Source: Mycetocola tolaasinivorans
GTDB lineage: Bacteria; Actinomycetota; Actinomycetes; Actinomycetales; Microbacteriaceae
Direction of reading: 5' to 3'
NCBI RefSeq assembly: GCF_003667565.1
Contig: NZ_RCUX01000008.1
Location: 1-64,000 of the forward strand
Length of the DNA stretch: 64,000 bases
Of the stretch, positions 1 through 8,186 are shown piece after piece. The position numbers and the translations under genes were made by a program. Numbering within the stretch: position 1 is the first letter of the stretch; each line of letters opens with the position of its first letter. The notes beneath the pieces are model-generated. The model made no database searches. It was not told where the DNA came from and saw only the letters and a list, made by a program, of their open reading frames with translations.

Positions 1-2
1 TG

Positions 3-1343
3 CGCGCCCGCCTGCTGGAGCTCGGCACCGAGCTGAACTGGCACCCCGACTTCATGCGCGTGCGCTACGAGAACTGGGTCAACGGACTCTCCGGTGACTG
101 GCTGATCTCGCGTCAGCGCTTCTTCGGTGTGGCCCTGCCGCTGTGGTACCCGCTGGACGAAAACGGCGAGCCCAACTACGACGCCCCGATCGCCGCGACC
201 GCCGAGTCGCTGCCGGTTGACCCCACCGCGGACCCCGCCCCCGGCTACACCGAGGACCAGCGCGGCGTTGCCGGCGGTTTCATCGGTGAGGTTGACGTGA
301 TGGACACCTGGGCCACCTCCTCGCTGACCCCGCAGCTCGCGGGTGGCTGGGAGCGCGACCCCGAGCTGTGGAACCTCGTTGCCCCGTTCAGCCTGCGCCC
401 GCAGGGTCAGGACATCATCCGTACCTGGCTGTTCTCGACCATGCTGCGCTCGACCCTTGAGGACGACCGCAAGCCGTGGAGCGACGCCGCGCTGTCCGGC
501 TGGATCCTCGACCCCGACCGCAAGAAGATGTCGAAGTCGAAGGGTAACGTCGTCACCCCGGCGGACATCCTGGAAAAGCACGGTTCGGACGCCGTCCGCT
601 ACTGGGCCGCGACCAGCCGCCTGGGTACCGACGCCGGATTCGACCCGCAGAACCCGACGCAGATCAAGATCGGTCGCCGCCTGGCGATCAAGGTCCTGAA
701 CGCCACCAAGTTCATCCTCGGCTTCGAGGCGCCCGCGGGTGCCGCGGTCACCGAGCCGTTGGACCAGAGCCTGCTGACCACGCTGAACAAGGTTGTGGCC
801 GACGCCACCACCGCGTTTGCGAACTACGACCACGCCAAGGCACTGGAAATCGCCGAGTCCTTCTTCTGGGAGTTCTGCGACGACTACCTGGAGCTGGTCA
901 AGGAGCGCGCCTACGGCGAGCCGGGCGACGCCCAGGCTAGCGCCGTCGCCGCCCTGCACCTCGCACTCGACGTGCTGCTGCGCCTGTTCGCGCCGTTCAT
1001 TCCGTTTGCAACGGACGAGGCGTGGTCCTGGTTCCGTGAGGGCAGCATCCACTCGGCCACCTGGCCGACCGCGGATGAGGTTCCCGCCACCGGTGACCCC
1101 GCGCTGTTCTCGCTCGCGAGCGCCGCGCTGATCGGTATTCGCCGCGCGAAGACCGACGCCAAGGCCTCGCAGAAGACCCCGGTGGACACCGCCACCATCT
1201 CCGGTTCGGCCGAGCAGATCGCCCTCCTGCAGGGTGCCCTGACCGACCTGCAGGGTGTGGGACGCATCGCCGAGCTGAAGACCGCGATCGGCGATGAACT
1301 CGCCGTGACCGAGATCGTCTTCGCCGAGGTTCCCGAGGCCTAG
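3..1343 (+). CDS. valS: Valine--tRNA ligase, C-terminal part (5' end outside window)
   Basis: Class I aminoacyl-tRNA synthetase that charges tRNA-Val. The open frame runs in from the window edge, so only about 446 C-terminal residues are present. Visible are the catalytic-core stretch WLISRQRFFGVALPLWYP, the DxxDTWATSS segment typical of ValRS, and KMSKS (about residues 175-179 of the fragment, near base 525), which holds the transition state during adenylation. An all-helical anticodon-binding domain follows. The C-terminus is short, as in the actinobacterial subtype that lacks a long C-terminal coiled coil. One base separates its stop from the next gene, so the downstream acetyltransferase is probably translationally coupled. 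Identity is secure. Confidence 0.97.
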   Translation, partial: RARLLELGTELNWHPDFMRVRYENWVNGLSGDWLISRQRFFGVALPLWYPLDENGEPNYDAPIAATAESLPVDPTADPAPGYTEDQRGVAGGFIGEVDVMDTWATSSLTPQLAGGWERDPELWNLVAPFSLRPQGQDIIRTWLFSTMLRSTLEDDRKPWSDAALSGWILDPDRKKMSKSKGNVVTPADILEKHGSDAVRYWAATSRLGTDAGFDPQNPTQIKIGRRLAIKVLNATKFILGFEAPAGAAVTEPLDQSLLTTLNKVVADATTAFANYDHAKALEIAESFFWEFCDDYLELVKERAYGEPGDAQASAVAALHLALDVLLRLFAPFIPFATDEAWSWFREGSIHSATWPTADEVPATGDPALFSLASAALIGIRRAKTDAKASQKTPVDTATISGSAEQIALLQGALTDLQGVGRIAELKTAIGDELAVTEIVFAEVPEA

Positions 1344-1344
1344 C

Positions 1345-1797
1345 ATGAGTGTCCGCCCCATCCGCGCCGACGAGTTCACCGACTGGCACCGTCTCTTCTC
1401 CGCCTACGCGGGGCTCTTCCGAGACGGTGTGAGCGAGGAACACGCGGCGCTGGTGTGGGGTTGGATCACCCGGGGCGAGCACCAGCTGCACGCGCTGGTG
1501 GTCACCGATGATTCGGATCGGCCGGTCGGTCTGGCGCACGTGCGCTGGATCGCCCGGCCGCTGGCCGGCGAGATGGGCCTCTACCTCGAAGACCTGGTGA
1601 TCGACCCCGACGTGCGTGCACAGGGCCTCGGCCGTGAGCTACTGGACGGGGTGGCCGAGTTTGCCCGCGCGGGCGGCGCACCCACGGTGCGCTGGATCAC
1701 CGCCCCGGATAACACCCGGGCACGTGCGCTCTACGCGCAGGTGGCCGAGGAGGCCCCGTACATTATTTACGACCGGACCGTGGAGGTGGGAAACTAG
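1345..1797 (+). CDS. GNAT family N-acetyltransferase
   Basis: A 150-residue protein with the GNAT fold. The acetyl-CoA pyrophosphate loop is visible as DVRAQGLGRELL (about residues 90-101, the R/QxxGxG/A motif), followed by a helix and the WITAPDNTRARALYAQV segment, the usual motif B region. The substrate cannot be read from sequence; small-molecule amines or protein N-termini are the family's usual targets. It starts one base after the valS stop and ends one base before the next ATG, so valS, this gene and the 88-residue gene probably share a transcript. Confidence 0.88.
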   Translation: MSVRPIRADEFTDWHRLFSAYAGLFRDGVSEEHAALVWGWITRGEHQLHALVVTDDSDRPVGLAHVRWIARPLAGEMGLYLEDLVIDPDVRAQGLGRELLDGVAEFARAGGAPTVRWITAPDNTRARALYAQVAEEAPYIIYDRTVEVGN

Positions 1798-1798
1798 C

Positions 1799-2065
1799 AT
1801 GCAGCTGGGTACTCGATGGGCTTTTGGCGCGGCACTGCCCGCCGCCCTGCCCGCGGACGCCGAGGTTCCGGTGCGCGAGGTTGAAGCGGCCCGCCAGCTG
1901 TCGTTCGCGGCGGCGGAACTCGCACACTGGCGCTGGACGCTCACCTACCTGGAGGGCCGCCCGCACCTGGAGCTTGAGGATGGCACGCTGCTCGTTCTGA
2001 ACCCGGACGGCAGCGCTGCGAGCGTCACTGAGCCAGGCACCCCCGACGCCGACGACGACTGGTAA
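1799..2065 (+). CDS. Small conserved-looking hypothetical protein (88 aa)
   Basis: Product unrecognised. The ATG at 1799 lies one base after the acetyltransferase stop, which fixes it as the likely start; a longer frame exists upstream but overlaps the acetyltransferase. The protein has no cysteine, no membrane segment and no signal peptide. Its middle (WRWTLTYLEGRPHLELEDG) looks like a small beta-rich fold and its tail is acidic (DADDDW). Tight spacing suggests translational coupling to the upstream genes. Length, codon use and operon position support a real gene, but no function can be proposed. Confidence 0.7.
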   Translation: MQLGTRWAFGAALPAALPADAEVPVREVEAARQLSFAAAELAHWRWTLTYLEGRPHLELEDGTLLVLNPDGSAASVTEPGTPDADDDW

Positions 2066-2107
2066 CCCGGCCGTCCTCCCCCACTTTTTTCGCTTCAAAG
2101 GAGCCCC

Positions 2108-2521
2108 GTGATTCCGCTGCCGTTGCCCCACCGTGAGGATCCGGTTCCGGATACCCCGTTTGGTCTCGGGCTCCAGCACGTCCTGCTGGCGATGCCGCGC
2201 GGCGGCGAGGATGACGCCCGTGCGTTTTACGGCGGCCTGCTCGGTCTCACCGAGATTCGCAAGCCCACGGTGCTGATCGCGCGCCGCGGCGTGTGGTTCC
2301 GCGGCGACGCCCTGGAAATTCACCTCGGCGTGGAAGACCCCTTCCGCCCGGCCCGCCGCGCCCGCCCGGGCATCACCACCCGGGACCTCGACCTGCTCTC
2401 GATCCGCCTGCACGAGTACGGCCTGCCGGTAGAGATGGATGAGTTCTTCCCGCCATACCGACGGCTGATCTCCGAGGACCCGTTCGGCAACCTGTTGGAG
2501 TTCGTGACGCCGCGGGCATAG
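2108..2521 (+). CDS. VOC (glyoxalase/bleomycin-resistance fold) family protein
   Basis: A 137-residue protein starting at GTG 2108 behind an AAAGGAG ribosome binding site. It has one vicinal-oxygen-chelate repeat pair: an N-terminal LQHVLLAMPRG strand with the metal-ligand-position His, ARAFYGGLLGL, and the C-terminal EDPFGNLLEFV motif carrying the second acidic ligand, as in glyoxalase and dioxygenase relatives. The substrate is unknown; many such actinobacterial proteins are annotated only as VOC family. It closes the valS-side gene cluster and ends just before a perfect bidirectional terminator. Confidence 0.85.
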   Translation: MIPLPLPHREDPVPDTPFGLGLQHVLLAMPRGGEDDARAFYGGLLGLTEIRKPTVLIARRGVWFRGDALEIHLGVEDPFRPARRARPGITTRDLDLLSIRLHEYGLPVEMDEFFPPYRRLISEDPFGNLLEFVTPRA

Positions 2522-2535
2522 CTCGCAATACAGAG

Positions 2536-2573
2536 AGAACGCCCGTGGGATCCACCGATCCCACGGGCGTTCT
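2536..2573. terminator. Bidirectional terminator between VOC and SDR genes
   Basis: A perfect 17-bp inverted repeat (arms 2536-2552 and 2557-2573, beginning AGAACGCCCG) with a 4-nt loop, between two convergent genes whose stops are 15 nt on one side and 14 nt on the other. Each arm ends in a short T-rich stretch, so it can serve both strands. Confidence 0.85.
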
Positions 2574-2586
2574 TCGCCGTGTTGAC

Positions 2587-3309
2587 CTAGACGATCAGTG
2601 TGCCGCCGTCCACGACCGAGACCGTTCCGGTGACGAAGTCCTGATCCATCAGGCCCAGATAAACGCGGGCCACATCGGAGGGTTCCGGTACCCGGCCGGC
2701 CGGCAGACGCTTCGCGGCGTCCGCATACATGGCCTCACGGTCGGCCGCGCTCATGCTGTCCCACAGCGGCGAACGTACGATTCCCGGTGCCACCGCGTTG
2801 ACGCGCAGTGGAGCGAGTTCCACCGCGAGGGAGCGCACCGCAGAGATCGTCGCACCCGAGGTCGCCGATCCGAGCAGCCAGCCGGGGCCTCCCCGGTACG
2901 CGGCGGTACCACTGGTGAGTGTGATTGATCCGCCGGCCCGCAGGTGCGGCACCGCGAGGCGGACGGCGTCGAGGGCGTGGAAGAGACGCAGCCCGAAGAA
3001 CGAGGCCGCCTTTTCCGGGGTGAAGTCGGCGAGGGTTACCGAGCTGAGGTTTTCGGCCGCGGTGTAGGCGAAGTGGTCAAACTCCCCCACCGCGTCAAAA
3101 AATGCCGCGACGCTTGAGGAGTCCGCCGCGTTCACGACGTGGCCGGTCACCGAGTCGGGGAGCTCCGCCAGGGCACGGGCCACCGATTCGGGGTTGCGCG
3201 AGCCAATAAATACCTGCGCTCCGGCCTCGGCCGCGGCGCGTGCGGCGGCGAGACCAAGGCCCGAGGTTCCACCGAGAAAGACGATTTTTGAGGTGCTGTT
3301 TACTGTCAT
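2587..3309 (-). CDS. Atypical short-chain dehydrogenase/reductase (SDR)
   Basis: A 240-residue Rossmann protein of classical SDR length. The nucleotide-binding GGTSGLGLA motif is near residues 13-21, the NAADSSS region follows strand 3, and the late VNAVAPGIVRSPLW and DGGTLIV motifs are present. The active-site serine can be placed in LTSGT, but 13 residues later, where the catalytic Tyr should stand, there is Leu, and the Lys four residues further on is Thr (segment GWLLGSATSGAT). It belongs to a divergent SDR group lacking the YxxxK pair; whether it is a reductase is unclear. It follows the LysR gene on the same strand by 80 nt. Confidence 0.85.
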   Translation of the reverse strand: MTVNSTSKIVFLGGTSGLGLAAARAAAEAGAQVFIGSRNPESVARALAELPDSVTGHVVNAADSSSVAAFFDAVGEFDHFAYTAAENLSSVTLADFTPEKAASFFGLRLFHALDAVRLAVPHLRAGGSITLTSGTAAYRGGPGWLLGSATSGATISAVRSLAVELAPLRVNAVAPGIVRSPLWDSMSAADREAMYADAAKRLPAGRVPEPSDVARVYLGLMDQDFVTGTVSVVDGGTLIV

Positions 3310-3389
3310 GTCTTCATGATCGGCCCGCGCACCCGGGAGCGTCCAAGACCCATTCTGCCCACTGTGATACCCGGCGGGTATCGCTCGAG

Positions 3390-4304
3390 CTACGCGCTGC
3401 GGGTGTCCGCAGATTCGGAAACGACCGATGCGGAGAGCCGCTGGGCGATCTCCTCGAGCGCGGTGAGCACGGGCGTCGAACGATCGGCGGGAACAGCAAG
3501 CCCGATCGTCCCCGGGGCAAGGTCACTGATCGGGCGGATCGCAATGTCGCCCCGGGTGTAGAACGCCGCCGTCGATGCCGGGAGAATCACGATGCCCCGC
3601 CCTGCCGCCACGTACTCAAGCTTCTCCTCGACGGAGTCGAACGAGGGCAGGCCGATCCGCTCGAGCGACAGCGCGTGCGGGCGCACCTCGAGCACCGCAT
3701 CGCGCCATTCGGGCACCGCCTCGGGATCCTGGAGCAGCAGCTCCGCCGTGAGATCAGCGAGGGTGATGTCGGCGCATTCCAACAGCGCGTGCCCGACAGG
3801 GAGCACCACGACGCGCTGCTCCCGGGCAATCTCGCTGACGCGCAGCCCGCGACGCGGCACGGGGAGCCGCACGAAGCTCGCATCGATGGTGCCGTCGAGC
3901 AGTAGGTCCACCTGTGTGTCCCACCCTGTCCGCTGGACGTCCACGGTCAGGCCGGGGAAGCGCTCAACGAGGTCGCGGACAACCGCGGTGATGATGAGCC
4001 CCGGCATGAAACCGATGGTCACGTGCGGGCCCTGGCGTCCGGCCGTGCGCGCCCGTCGCTGCAGCGCGGCCGCACCGGCAAGGAGCACCCGGGCATCGGC
4101 CACCAGCGCGACTCCCGTCTCGGTCAGGCGGGTCCCGCGGCTCGAGCGTTCAAAGAGCGTGGCCCCGAGCTCCCCCTCCAGCGCGGCGATCTGCCGGCTC
4201 AGCACCGGCTGCGCAATGTGCAGCCGGTCGGCCGCCCGCCCGTAGTTCAGCTCCTCGGCCACCACGAGAAAGTAGCGAAGCTTGCGCAGATCCAGGTCAC
4301 TCAT
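3390..4304 (-). CDS. LysR family transcriptional regulator
   Basis: A 304-residue regulator. The N-terminal winged HTH (about residues 5-64) is clear: LRKLRYFLVVAEELNYGRAA then LHIAQPVLSRQIAALEGELG and LFERSSRGTRLTETG. The remainder is a periplasmic-binding-protein-like effector domain. The effector is unknown. It is encoded just upstream of the SDR gene on the same strand, an unusual arrangement because LysR genes are more often divergent from their target; the SDR is still the natural candidate target. A TAGACT box 6 nt before the ATG suggests a leaderless transcript. Confidence 0.93.
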   Translation of the reverse strand: MSDLDLRKLRYFLVVAEELNYGRAADRLHIAQPVLSRQIAALEGELGATLFERSSRGTRLTETGVALVADARVLLAGAAALQRRARTAGRQGPHVTIGFMPGLIITAVVRDLVERFPGLTVDVQRTGWDTQVDLLLDGTIDASFVRLPVPRRGLRVSEIAREQRVVVLPVGHALLECADITLADLTAELLLQDPEAVPEWRDAVLEVRPHALSLERIGLPSFDSVEEKLEYVAAGRGIVILPASTAAFYTRGDIAIRPISDLAPGTIGLAVPADRSTPVLTALEEIAQRLSASVVSESADTRSA

Positions 4305-4310
4305 GGTGGG

Positions 4311-4316
4311 AGTCTA
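4311..4316 (-). promoter_or_regulatory. Putative -10 box, leaderless LysR gene
   Basis: TAGACT on the minus strand, 6 nt before the LysR ATG at 4304. No Shine-Dalgarno sequence lies between, fitting transcription that begins at or next to the start codon. Confidence 0.5.
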
Positions 4317-4338
4317 CTCCGGCTGTCCCGAGCAACTT

Positions 4339-5145
4339 CTACGCCACCGCTAGGATCTCTCCGTGCGGCATCGCGTACCAGCCGGCCGGGTCGGCGACCC
4401 AGGCGGTCCAGGCGTCGGCGATCTGCTGAATCTGGGTTTCGGTAGCGATGCCCTGGCTGATGGCGTCCGGTCCCCAGTTGGAGGCCGAGGCTCGCTCGGC
4501 CCAGGCTCCGCCCCACCACTCGCGCTCGTCCGGCTCGGAGAATGCCCAGACCGAGGCCGTGGCCCGGACCTCGGTGAAGCCCGCCTCGAGAGCCCAGGCC
4601 TTCAGGAAGCGGCCACCATTGGGCTCACCGCCGCCCGAGCGGGCGAGTTCCTGATACACCCGCATCCACTCCTCCAGCCCCGGGAGGAGCGGGTACCAGG
4701 AGGCCGAACCGTAGACGACGTCACGAGCCGCGACGATTCCGCCGGGCTTTGTCACCCTCCGCATTTCGCGCAGCGCCGCCACCGGGTCGCCCAGGTGTTG
4801 CAGCACCTGGTGGGCGTGCACGATGTCGAAGGAGTTGTCCTCAAACGGCAGCTCATACGCGCTGCCGGCGAGGAAGTGGGCGTTGGACATACCGAGGCCG
4901 GCCGCACGCTGAGTAGCCTGCTGGGTAACCGATTCGGAGGCGTCTAAACCAAAAACATCGCCCGGAAAAACTCTCTGGGCGATGTCTGTGGTGATGGTTC
5001 CGGGGCCACTTCCTACATCGAGGACGCGACAGCCGGCAAGCAGATACGGAAGAAGATAGGCGGCCGAGTTCTCGACCGTACGCCACGAGTGAGTGCGAAG
5101 AACGCTGGGGTGATGCCCCAGCGTGTACCGTTCCATGCTTGCCAT
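4339..5145 (-). CDS. Class I SAM-dependent methyltransferase
   Basis: A 268-residue protein of the UbiE/Methyltransf_11 type. SAM-binding motif I is VLDVGSGPGTITTDIA (about residues 39-54), the acidic residue after strand 2 is in FGLDASESV, and motif IV is FDIVHAHQVLQHLGDP with post-motif EMRRVTKPGGIV. The substrate is unknown. The ATG at 5145 is preceded by TAGGCT at 6 nt and no ribosome binding site, suggesting a leaderless mRNA. It is followed by the LysR gene after 34 nt, but that gene has its own -10-like box. Confidence 0.9.
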   Translation of the reverse strand: MASMERYTLGHHPSVLRTHSWRTVENSAAYLLPYLLAGCRVLDVGSGPGTITTDIAQRVFPGDVFGLDASESVTQQATQRAAGLGMSNAHFLAGSAYELPFEDNSFDIVHAHQVLQHLGDPVAALREMRRVTKPGGIVAARDVVYGSASWYPLLPGLEEWMRVYQELARSGGGEPNGGRFLKAWALEAGFTEVRATASVWAFSEPDEREWWGGAWAERASASNWGPDAISQGIATETQIQQIADAWTAWVADPAGWYAMPHGEILAVA

Positions 5146-5151
5146 AACGTC

Positions 5152-5157
5152 AGCCTA
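5152..5157 (-). promoter_or_regulatory. Putative -10 box, leaderless methyltransferase gene
   Basis: TAGGCT on the minus strand, 6 nt upstream of the ATG at 5145, with no Shine-Dalgarno sequence in between. Confidence 0.5.
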
Positions 5158-5236
5158 TGAGCGCTCCCCGGGCGCTCCATACCGTGTGACGGAATCGTCC
5201 CGGTTCTGCCGCGTGGCGCAATTGCCCACGCGATAT

Positions 5237-5265
5237 GTCACCCCGTTTGTGACGTTTTTGGTCAC
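5237..5265. promoter_or_regulatory. Alternating GTCAC/GTGAC repeats upstream of the ABC exporter
   Basis: GTCAC at 5237, GTGAC at 5249 and GTCAC at 5261 stand exactly 12 bp apart, forming two overlapping dyads 140 bp before the permease start. The position in a 260-bp intergenic region between divergent genes suggests an operator. The binding protein is unknown. Confidence 0.4.
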
Positions 5266-5405
5266 CTCATCTCCCCTTGCACCCCGAAACAGGGGTCGTC
5301 GTAACACTTCGGTTTCTTTGTGAAACTCCCAGGTTTCGCCCCGTAGCGTGACCGCCACCTCGCATCATCCGGTGCGGGACACACGTCACATCGAAAGGCA
5401 CCGCG

Positions 5406-7469
5406 ATGACGTCTCGCCTCCCGCAACGTGGGCTCCGCTTGGCGTACATTCTTGCGCTGGCCGGGGCCCTTGCCGGGGTGTTTGCAACGCTCGTCATTAC
5501 CGAGGACAGAGCGGGTTCGCTCGGGTGGGACTACGCGTCAAAGGTTGTGCCCGGGAACGATTCACTCGCCCCCGCATCCGAGGTGCTCGCTCGGCTGGCA
5601 GACACCGCTCGAGATACCGAAAGCAACGCTGCACGGTTTCGTGCCGACCCCGACCGCCCGGCCGATCGAAACATCCTTGATCTCATCGTGGGGAAACCGG
5701 ATGCTAACCAGGCCGAATGGCTCCGTACCGGCTACCCACAGTTCGGCCCGGGCACCACCGCGGCCGTAGTTCCCTTCACCGCGGCGGAAACAGCCGATCT
5801 CTCCGGAGACTACGTGTTTCAGGGAGACGCGCAGGCAGTGGATCGCTTGACCGCCGTATTTCACGATGCGGGCTATCTCACCTCGACGGTGACCCTTGCC
5901 GACGCGCCAGCGTTTCTGGCCTGGTTTCTGAGCCAGCCCATGGCCCCCGGGCTTATCGGCCTCGCACTGCTCAGCGTGTTGCTGACCGTCATTGCGGTGC
6001 TCTCCTCCGTACGCCGCTACGCGATCGGGCGGTTACACGGGGCGCATCCGTTGCGGCTTCTCCGACGCGATCTGGGCGATGTCTTTTGGGGTTTCTGGCC
6101 GGGTTGGGTGCTCGTCACACTCGGTGCCTCCGCGCTTATCATCGGAGGGAACGGCGGCGCCCATCTTCCGCTCTATCTCACCGTCGCCGGGCAGACACTC
6201 CTCGTCGTGTTCCTACTCCTCGTGCTGTGCCACACCATCGCACTCCTCACCACGCTGCGCATCCCCATTCATCGCGCCCTGACCGGACGCTCGCTCGCCC
6301 GCGGCTCCCTCCCCCTTCTGCTCACGCTGCGCGTTCCCGCGCTCATCTTCGCCGTCATACTGGTGTTTCCGCTCGTGCAGGCACGCAGCGACCTTCGCGA
6401 ATACGATGCGGCCATCGCCGAGTGGGCCAAGTATCCGTCCGCGACGTTTCTCAACCTCCGTGGGGCTCAAAATCCGAACGAGGTGGACGCCGCCCTCCCT
6501 CCGCTGGGCGCGCTCATCCGTGAAGCCGACGAGCGAGGCACGATCATCCTCGCGGGCCCGCACTTTCTCCCCACCGAAAGCGGCGAGCGCGAGGTGCTCC
6601 GGGTCAACCCGGCGTTTCTCCTGACCCAGCCACTGACCGGAACGGACGGGGCACCGGTACGGGTAGAAACCGATCAATCCACCCTCCTCATTCCCTCGTC
6701 CCAGTGGGCGGAACGGGGATCCCTCATAGCCGCCGCAGTCGACGATGCGCGGGGCCAGCAGACCCTGGACCCACTCGACGGGCCGCAGCACGCAGGCGCA
6801 TCCGAGATCGTTGCGATTCAAACCCTCGACGCCCAGTCTGTGTTTACGTTTCCGATCACCCCCAGCCCGCAATCTCCCGCCCATCTCGACGATCCCATCG
6901 TGCTGGTGACCCCGCTCAAGACCACTCCGCTGACGGATTTCACCCTCGCTTCTCTCGCCTCTCAGGGCGACGTCATCGTGATGGATTCGCAAGATCTCCG
7001 CACCCGGATTGACGGTGCCGGCCTGGGAAACCTGATCCGGTCGTACGCACCCGCGGCAGAATCAGCCCTCGTGGATCGCGACCGCAGCGCGCGCGACGTC
7101 ACGGGCGCGACGCTGGGAGTCCTCTCCGCGCTCGTCGTGCTCATCGCGGCTGCCTTCGGCACCGCCGAGTTCACCACACGGAGCCGCTCAACCGAGCTCT
7201 TCGTGCGATTTACGGCGGGCCAACGGTTCACCCATCGGTTCCGATCCATCCTCATCTGGGAGACCGCCCTCAGCGGCACCGCACTCGCCGCACTACTCGC
7301 CGGAATAGCCCTGCGCTCGGCGTTCACCGCGCCCGGGCAACCGCTCGAGTCCCCGCTCCCCCTCCTGGGGGCGGGGATCGGCATGATCGCACTCTCCTCC
7401 GCTGTGCTGATCGCCGGACTCCACCTCTTCCCCACCCGCACTCGACGCACCGGAGGCCACAGTGACTAG
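5406..7469 (+). CDS. FtsX-like ABC transporter permease (lactococcin-972-group exporter type)
   Basis: A 687-residue membrane protein with about eight predicted membrane segments: one near residues 10-31, four between about 178 and 326, a long extracytoplasmic region, then three near 568-588, 615-637 and 652-675. This layout of an N-terminal anchor, a four-helix group and a C-terminal FtsX-like three-helix core resembles the bacteriocin-associated membrane proteins encoded beside lactococcin-972-type ATPases. It overlaps the ATPase gene by 8 nt, so the two form one transporter. The transported molecule is unknown: no bacteriocin precursor or immunity peptide gene is visible beside it. MacB-like efflux or envelope stress relief is an alternative role. 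Confidence 0.75.
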   Translation: MTSRLPQRGLRLAYILALAGALAGVFATLVITEDRAGSLGWDYASKVVPGNDSLAPASEVLARLADTARDTESNAARFRADPDRPADRNILDLIVGKPDANQAEWLRTGYPQFGPGTTAAVVPFTAAETADLSGDYVFQGDAQAVDRLTAVFHDAGYLTSTVTLADAPAFLAWFLSQPMAPGLIGLALLSVLLTVIAVLSSVRRYAIGRLHGAHPLRLLRRDLGDVFWGFWPGWVLVTLGASALIIGGNGGAHLPLYLTVAGQTLLVVFLLLVLCHTIALLTTLRIPIHRALTGRSLARGSLPLLLTLRVPALIFAVILVFPLVQARSDLREYDAAIAEWAKYPSATFLNLRGAQNPNEVDAALPPLGALIREADERGTIILAGPHFLPTESGEREVLRVNPAFLLTQPLTGTDGAPVRVETDQSTLLIPSSQWAERGSLIAAAVDDARGQQTLDPLDGPQHAGASEIVAIQTLDAQSVFTFPITPSPQSPAHLDDPIVLVTPLKTTPLTDFTLASLASQGDVIVMDSQDLRTRIDGAGLGNLIRSYAPAAESALVDRDRSARDVTGATLGVLSALVVLIAAAFGTAEFTTRSRSTELFVRFTAGQRFTHRFRSILIWETALSGTALAALLAGIALRSAFTAPGQPLESPLPLLGAGIGMIALSSAVLIAGLHLFPTRTRRTGGHSD

Positions 7470-8130
7470 CACCGTCCCCATCATCCTTGACGACCTCAGC
7501 AAGCGCTATGGCACGCGCGTGCTCTGGCAGGGGCTCTCCGCAACCCTCAACCCCGGTGAGATCGCGGCGGTGACCGGCCCGAGCGGGTCCGGGAAGTCCA
7601 CGCTGCTGAATGCGATCGGTCTCCTCGAGAACGCGTCGGCTGGCCGCATCCTCGTGGGCGACCACGATCTCACCAGACTGCGCTTCGGACAGGCTCGCCG
7701 GTTTCGCCGTGACACCCTCGGCTATCTCTTCCAGAACTTCGCGCTGGTTGGCTCGGCCACCGCGAGCACAAACATCAGGCTGGGTCTCGTGCGTTCCCCC
7801 GGGCGAGAACTCCTCACCCGGAGCATCGGTGCCGCCCTCGAACGCGTTGGCCTGGCCGGCCGCGAACGCACCCCGGTGTTTCAGCTCAGCGGCGGAGAAC
7901 AACAGCGCGTTGCCCTCGCCCGCCTCATCGTAAAGAACCCGCGCATCATCCTCGCCGACGAGCCCACGGCTTCACTGGACGCCGGAAACGAAAAACTGGT
8001 GCTGGACGTGCTGCGGGAACGCACCGCGGAGGGGGCGATCGTGCTCATTGCCACGCACTCGGCTGCCCTCGCTGCCGCCGCGGATCGAACGCTGACGCTC
8101 GCCCCGCCCGCGGGAATCTCCCGTGGATAA
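7462..8130 (+). CDS. ABC transporter ATP-binding protein (partner of FtsX-like permease)
   Basis: A 222-residue ATPase of the MacB/LolD class. Walker A is GPSGSGKST (about residues 38-46), the Q-loop lies in LGYLFQNFALV, the signature is LSGGEQQRVALAR, Walker B is IILADEPTASLD, and the switch His is in LIATHSAAL. The YLFQNFALV segment is characteristic, from memory, of the lactococcin-972 exporter ATPases. Its start codon lies inside the permease gene, giving translational coupling. It powers the permease at the cytoplasmic membrane; the substrate is unknown. Confidence 0.88.
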   Translation: MTSTVPIILDDLSKRYGTRVLWQGLSATLNPGEIAAVTGPSGSGKSTLLNAIGLLENASAGRILVGDHDLTRLRFGQARRFRRDTLGYLFQNFALVGSATASTNIRLGLVRSPGRELLTRSIGAALERVGLAGRERTPVFQLSGGEQQRVALARLIVKNPRIILADEPTASLDAGNEKLVLDVLRERTAEGAIVLIATHSAALAAAADRTLTLAPPAGISRG

Positions 8131-8134
8131 GAGC

Positions 8135-8171
8135 GTGCGGGCACGTGCACGACAGGGCCACGCGCCCGCAC
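8135..8171. terminator. Hairpin between convergent ABC and dehydrogenase genes
   Basis: GTGCGGGC (8135-8142) pairs perfectly with GCCCGCAC (8164-8171) in the 56-nt gap between convergent genes. There is no T-run, so termination by this hairpin is inferred from position only. Confidence 0.5.
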
Positions 8172-8186
8172 ACCATCAACGGGAGA

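Noticed and set aside
5146-5405. A possible bacteriocin precursor gene before the exporter
   Set aside because: The frames in this gap have no signal peptide or lactococcin-972-like Trp-rich pattern; one only runs antisense into the methyltransferase start.
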